A DNA stretch of 64,000 nucleotides from assembly GCA_017619445.1 (NCBI GenBank), contig JAFZSI010000040.1, positions 89,233 to 153,232 on the forward strand, given 5' to 3'. How positions within the stretch are numbered: position 1 is the first letter of the stretch; every line of letters starts with the position of its first letter. Under the pieces are notes generated by a model. The model saw only the letters and a list, made by a program, of their open reading frames with translations. It ran no database searches and was not told the DNA's origin. This DNA comes from Prevotella sp. Its GTDB lineage: Bacteria > Bacteroidota > Bacteroidia > Bacteroidales > Bacteroidaceae. Shown here one piece after another: positions 61,672 to 64,000 of the stretch. A program made the position numbers and the translations under genes.

Positions 61672-63468
61672 ATGTTCAATTCTCAAAGTTCAATGTTCAA
61701 AGATTACTTAACCGCACTACTCGCGACCATCATCCTCGCCGCCTGCACCACGCCGGCGCAGCACAGGCGCGCACAGTTCACCCGCGTGCTCGACCACGCG
61801 CAGGAGCAGAACCTTGCCTACGACTCCATCACCAATGTTGATTCCATCCGCATGGCCGTCAATTTCTTCAACCGCCACGGCTCGGCAAACGAGCAGATGC
61901 GCGCCAGCTACCTGATGGGCTGCGCCTACCGCGACACGGGCGACGCGCCAAGGGCACTGGAGAACTACCAGAATGCGGCTGAACGGGCGGACACGACGAG
62001 CAGAGACTGTGACTTTTTCAGACTGAGCTGCGTCTTCTCTCAAATGGCAGGTATTTATCATAAACAGCTGCTTCTGTCAAACGAAATAAAAGCAAGGGAA
62101 AAAGCAGCATATTATGCCATGCGCACTGACAGTATTTATTACGGCATCTATGATTTAGACATGTCCGCAGCAGCCTATATAATGAAGGGGCGGAATGACA
62201 GTGCCCAAATCATCCTTGAAAAGGTTCAGAAGCTCTACGGAGAGAATGGTTTTGAGCAGGAGAAACTGCGGTCTTCAAGAGTATTGATTTATCTTTATGC
62301 CCAACAAAAGGACAGACTTGGCGATGCCAGACGGCTCATCAATGAGTTTGACAGCAAATCCGACATGTTTGACAAAAACCACGAGCTGCCTCCGTCTAAG
62401 CGGCTGTATAACTACTATAAAGGCCTGTATTTTGAGAGTGTCGGCTCACTTGACTCGGCAGAGTTTTATTACAGGAAATCGTATCGCCCCAACAGACCTG
62501 TTTCCGACCAGGAGCCTACTTACAGGGGGCTCCTGAGCGTCTATAAGAAACGCCATCAGGCTGATTCGATAGCCAATTATGCGGAACTGTATTGTGAGGC
62601 CAACGATTCATCCGTCGCGAAAAAAGACCGTGAGCTGATGGCTCAGATGACAGCCAGTTACAACTATAGCCGTTTTCAAAAACAGGCATTCGAGAAGGAA
62701 CGCGAGGCTCATGACACAAAGCTGATCATGCTGGGAGTCACGGCACTTCTACTTCTTCTCCTCCTCGTCTTTTGGTATCAGTACAGCCAGTACAAGGCTA
62801 GGAAACGCCAGGAACTGATGGACATCAGGAATGAATACGCATTTGCGACTGACGAATATCAGAAGAACACGCACATGATGGAGATGCTTGACAGGTCACA
62901 CCGTGCAGTAATCAAAACCGTCCAGAATGAGCTGAAAGGAGCATTGGCCGAGAACCTTTCTTATAAAGATGAACTGGCAAAGGTGACACAGGCATTCAAC
63001 ACACTCAACGAGGAGTTTGAAAACAGCAAGAAGGAACTGACTGAGGAAAACGCACAGTTGGAGAAAAGAATTAAAGCAATCAAGAAAAAGAAAGCTTTGA
63101 CTATGGCCAAAGGAAAAGACCTCAGTTTCTTTGAGACAAAAATAGTCAGGGATATCCGGATTTGTCTGGGTAACCCTCTTTCATGTCTTACTTTTGAGAA
63201 CAAAGAACTTCTTCTGGCAACAGCCAGGGAATATTATCCGGATCTGATGGACGACCTGGACGGAACAATTGTAAATAGTCAGGAAAAACTGACATGCATT
63301 CTTGTCGTTCTAAATCTTCGGGGTACAGAATGCGCTAATCTTCTGAAAGTGTCAGTGCAGAGAATCACAAACATAAAACAGCTGCTTAACATGGAGCTTT
63401 TCGGTGAGAACACAGCCCGCACATTATACAAGAATTTAATGCGGAAATATGATATATGCCCTGTATGA
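61672..63468 (+). CDS. TPR lipoprotein with membrane segment, coiled coil and C-terminal HTH-like region
   Basis: A 598-residue protein. ATG 61672 or 61693 (MFKDYLTALLATIILAAC, lipobox LAAC) can start it. The first seven codons are GTTCAA-type repeat, so 61693 is equally likely. Periplasmic TPR repeats cover ~35-330 (SYLMGCAYRDTGDAPRALEN, YYKGLYFESVGSLDSAEFYY). A membrane helix ~352-372 (LIMLGVTALLLLLLLVFWYQ) follows, then a long coiled coil (~430-480). The end has LTCILVVLNLRGTECANLLK, VSVQRITNIKQ, resembling a helix-turn-helix. Such membrane-spanning TPR regulators often stand before DUF3244 genes, as here. Signal and target unknown. Confidence 0.82.
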   Translation: MFNSQSSMFKDYLTALLATIILAACTTPAQHRRAQFTRVLDHAQEQNLAYDSITNVDSIRMAVNFFNRHGSANEQMRASYLMGCAYRDTGDAPRALENYQNAAERADTTSRDCDFFRLSCVFSQMAGIYHKQLLLSNEIKAREKAAYYAMRTDSIYYGIYDLDMSAAAYIMKGRNDSAQIILEKVQKLYGENGFEQEKLRSSRVLIYLYAQQKDRLGDARRLINEFDSKSDMFDKNHELPPSKRLYNYYKGLYFESVGSLDSAEFYYRKSYRPNRPVSDQEPTYRGLLSVYKKRHQADSIANYAELYCEANDSSVAKKDRELMAQMTASYNYSRFQKQAFEKEREAHDTKLIMLGVTALLLLLLLVFWYQYSQYKARKRQELMDIRNEYAFATDEYQKNTHMMEMLDRSHRAVIKTVQNELKGALAENLSYKDELAKVTQAFNTLNEEFENSKKELTEENAQLEKRIKAIKKKKALTMAKGKDLSFFETKIVRDIRICLGNPLSCLTFENKELLLATAREYYPDLMDDLDGTIVNSQEKLTCILVVLNLRGTECANLLKVSVQRITNIKQLLNMELFGENTARTLYKNLMRKYDICPV

Positions 63469-63621
63469 AAGGCTGAAGTGTATTTTTATGTATTATTTGT
63501 TGCTGTTGTCTTTATCCTGGTATAATACTGAAAACTAACGAGTTGGATACCGCATTAACACCTACGAACAGAGATTAACGTTTGTTGGTGTATTTTTGTG
63601 TATTTTTTTGATTTAAAATTA

Positions 63622-63653
63622 TTTGGGTCGTCCTTATAATAATTGTATTTTTG
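63622..63653 (+). promoter_or_regulatory. Promoter of the DUF3244 gene
   Basis: -33 TTTG (63622-63625), a 20-nt gap, -7 TATTTTTG (63646-63653): full consensus, 29 nt before the ATG. Confidence 0.82.
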
Positions 63654-63682
63654 GCCTCGTACAGACCAAATAATATCATAGT

Positions 63683-64000
63683 ATGAAAAAGAAAAAGTTT
63701 TATTTATTATTGTTTATGCTGGCTATGCTTGCATGTCCATGGACAAAAGTGAATGCAACAAACCCATGGGAAATTGACTTTCATGTAACAATTATTGACC
63801 CAAATGATGATGGAGAAGGTCACCGTGGCCCCATCCAGCCGCCAACTGCCAGTTTGGACGGGTACACCTTCACCATTATTGGCGCTCATCCCGACTTTCT
63901 TGTGCGCATTGTAGATGTTGAAGACGAGGACGATGTCATTTACCAGACACTGATGCCCGCTGCAACCAGCAGCATCATTCTGCCCTCCACTCTCTCAGGC
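63683..64000 (+). CDS. DUF3244-type small secreted protein, 3' end outside window
   Basis: ATG 63683 opens a frame that is still open at the window edge (106 codons). Signal peptide MKKKKFYLLLFMLAMLACPW, then WEIDFHVTIIDPNDDGEGHR, PIQPPTASLDGYTFTI and a beta-rich end (FLVRIVDVEDEDDVIYQTLM, ATSSIILPSTLSG). This is the DUF3244 layout of small exported Bacteroidota proteins that follow TPR regulators. Function unknown. Own consensus promoter upstream. Confidence 0.8.
   Translation, partial: MKKKKFYLLLFMLAMLACPWTKVNATNPWEIDFHVTIIDPNDDGEGHRGPIQPPTASLDGYTFTIIGAHPDFLVRIVDVEDEDDVIYQTLMPAATSSIILPSTLSG

Overview
The window looks like the chromosome of a xylan-degrading Bacteroidota bacterium, most likely a Prevotella or Segatella of the P. 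ruminicola/P. bryantii type. Evidence: two SusC/SusD pairs beside a hybrid two-component regulator; a GH10 xylanase fused to a CE1 feruloyl esterase (the Xyn10D-Fae1A layout); a GH10 xylanase with carbohydrate-binding modules inside its catalytic domain; promoters of the Bacteroidota type (-33 TTTG, -7 TAnnTTTG); many lipoproteins with an SxC or AC lipobox; and dispersed palindromic repeats typical of these genomes.

Layout. Positions 1-12022, minus strand: a side-chain block with GH95 (partial), two GH97, a GH43_12, a GH43-CBM6-GH43-CBM6 protein split in two by a stop codon, and three genes (aldo/keto reductase, amidohydrolase lactonase, zinc dehydrogenase) that match the L-galactose to D-tagaturonate route known from Bacteroides vulgatus. 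Positions 12500-18423: a 63-residue protein and an 1872-residue secreted protein, bounded by tandem repeats. Positions 18886-22669: an accessory island with a YafQ-type toxin-antitoxin pair, an archaeal-type ATPase, and a DUF3791/DUF3990/DUF3791 operon whose middle gene is frameshifted and which sits between ~96-bp direct repeats. Positions 22678-33869, minus strand: GH5, alpha/beta esterase, GH31, GH8, GH10-CE1 and CE6-CE1. Positions 35381-48739, minus strand: xyn10C and the xusE-D-C-B-A transport operon. From 49945, plus strand: the xynR-like regulator, then housekeeping genes (argS, RNase H, ribD, prmC, recX, ComF) and a TPR lipoprotein followed by a DUF3244 protein.

How it works together. 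XynR probably senses xylan fragments in the periplasm and switches on the divergent xus operon. SusD/XusE lipoproteins bind xylan at the surface and XusA/XusC import it. Xyn10C, GH10-CE1, CE6-CE1, GH8, GH43 and GH31 trim backbone, acetyl, feruloyl, arabinosyl and xylosyl groups. GH95 and GH97 would remove L- and D-galactose caps of complex glucuronoarabinoxylan, and the three-enzyme block would feed L-galactose into the uronate pathway.

The most unusual signal is repeat DNA inside genes. Two ~100-nt elements with 31-35-nt imperfect terminal inverted repeats lie in frame inside a GH97 gene and prmC. Shorter simple repeats lie in frame in ribD and the GH31 gene, and one puts a stop codon into the double GH43 gene. 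Copies of the same families fill the intergenic gaps and appear to supply start codons or tails for RNase H, RecX and the TPR protein. This resembles the Rickettsia palindromic elements but involves several unrelated repeat families.
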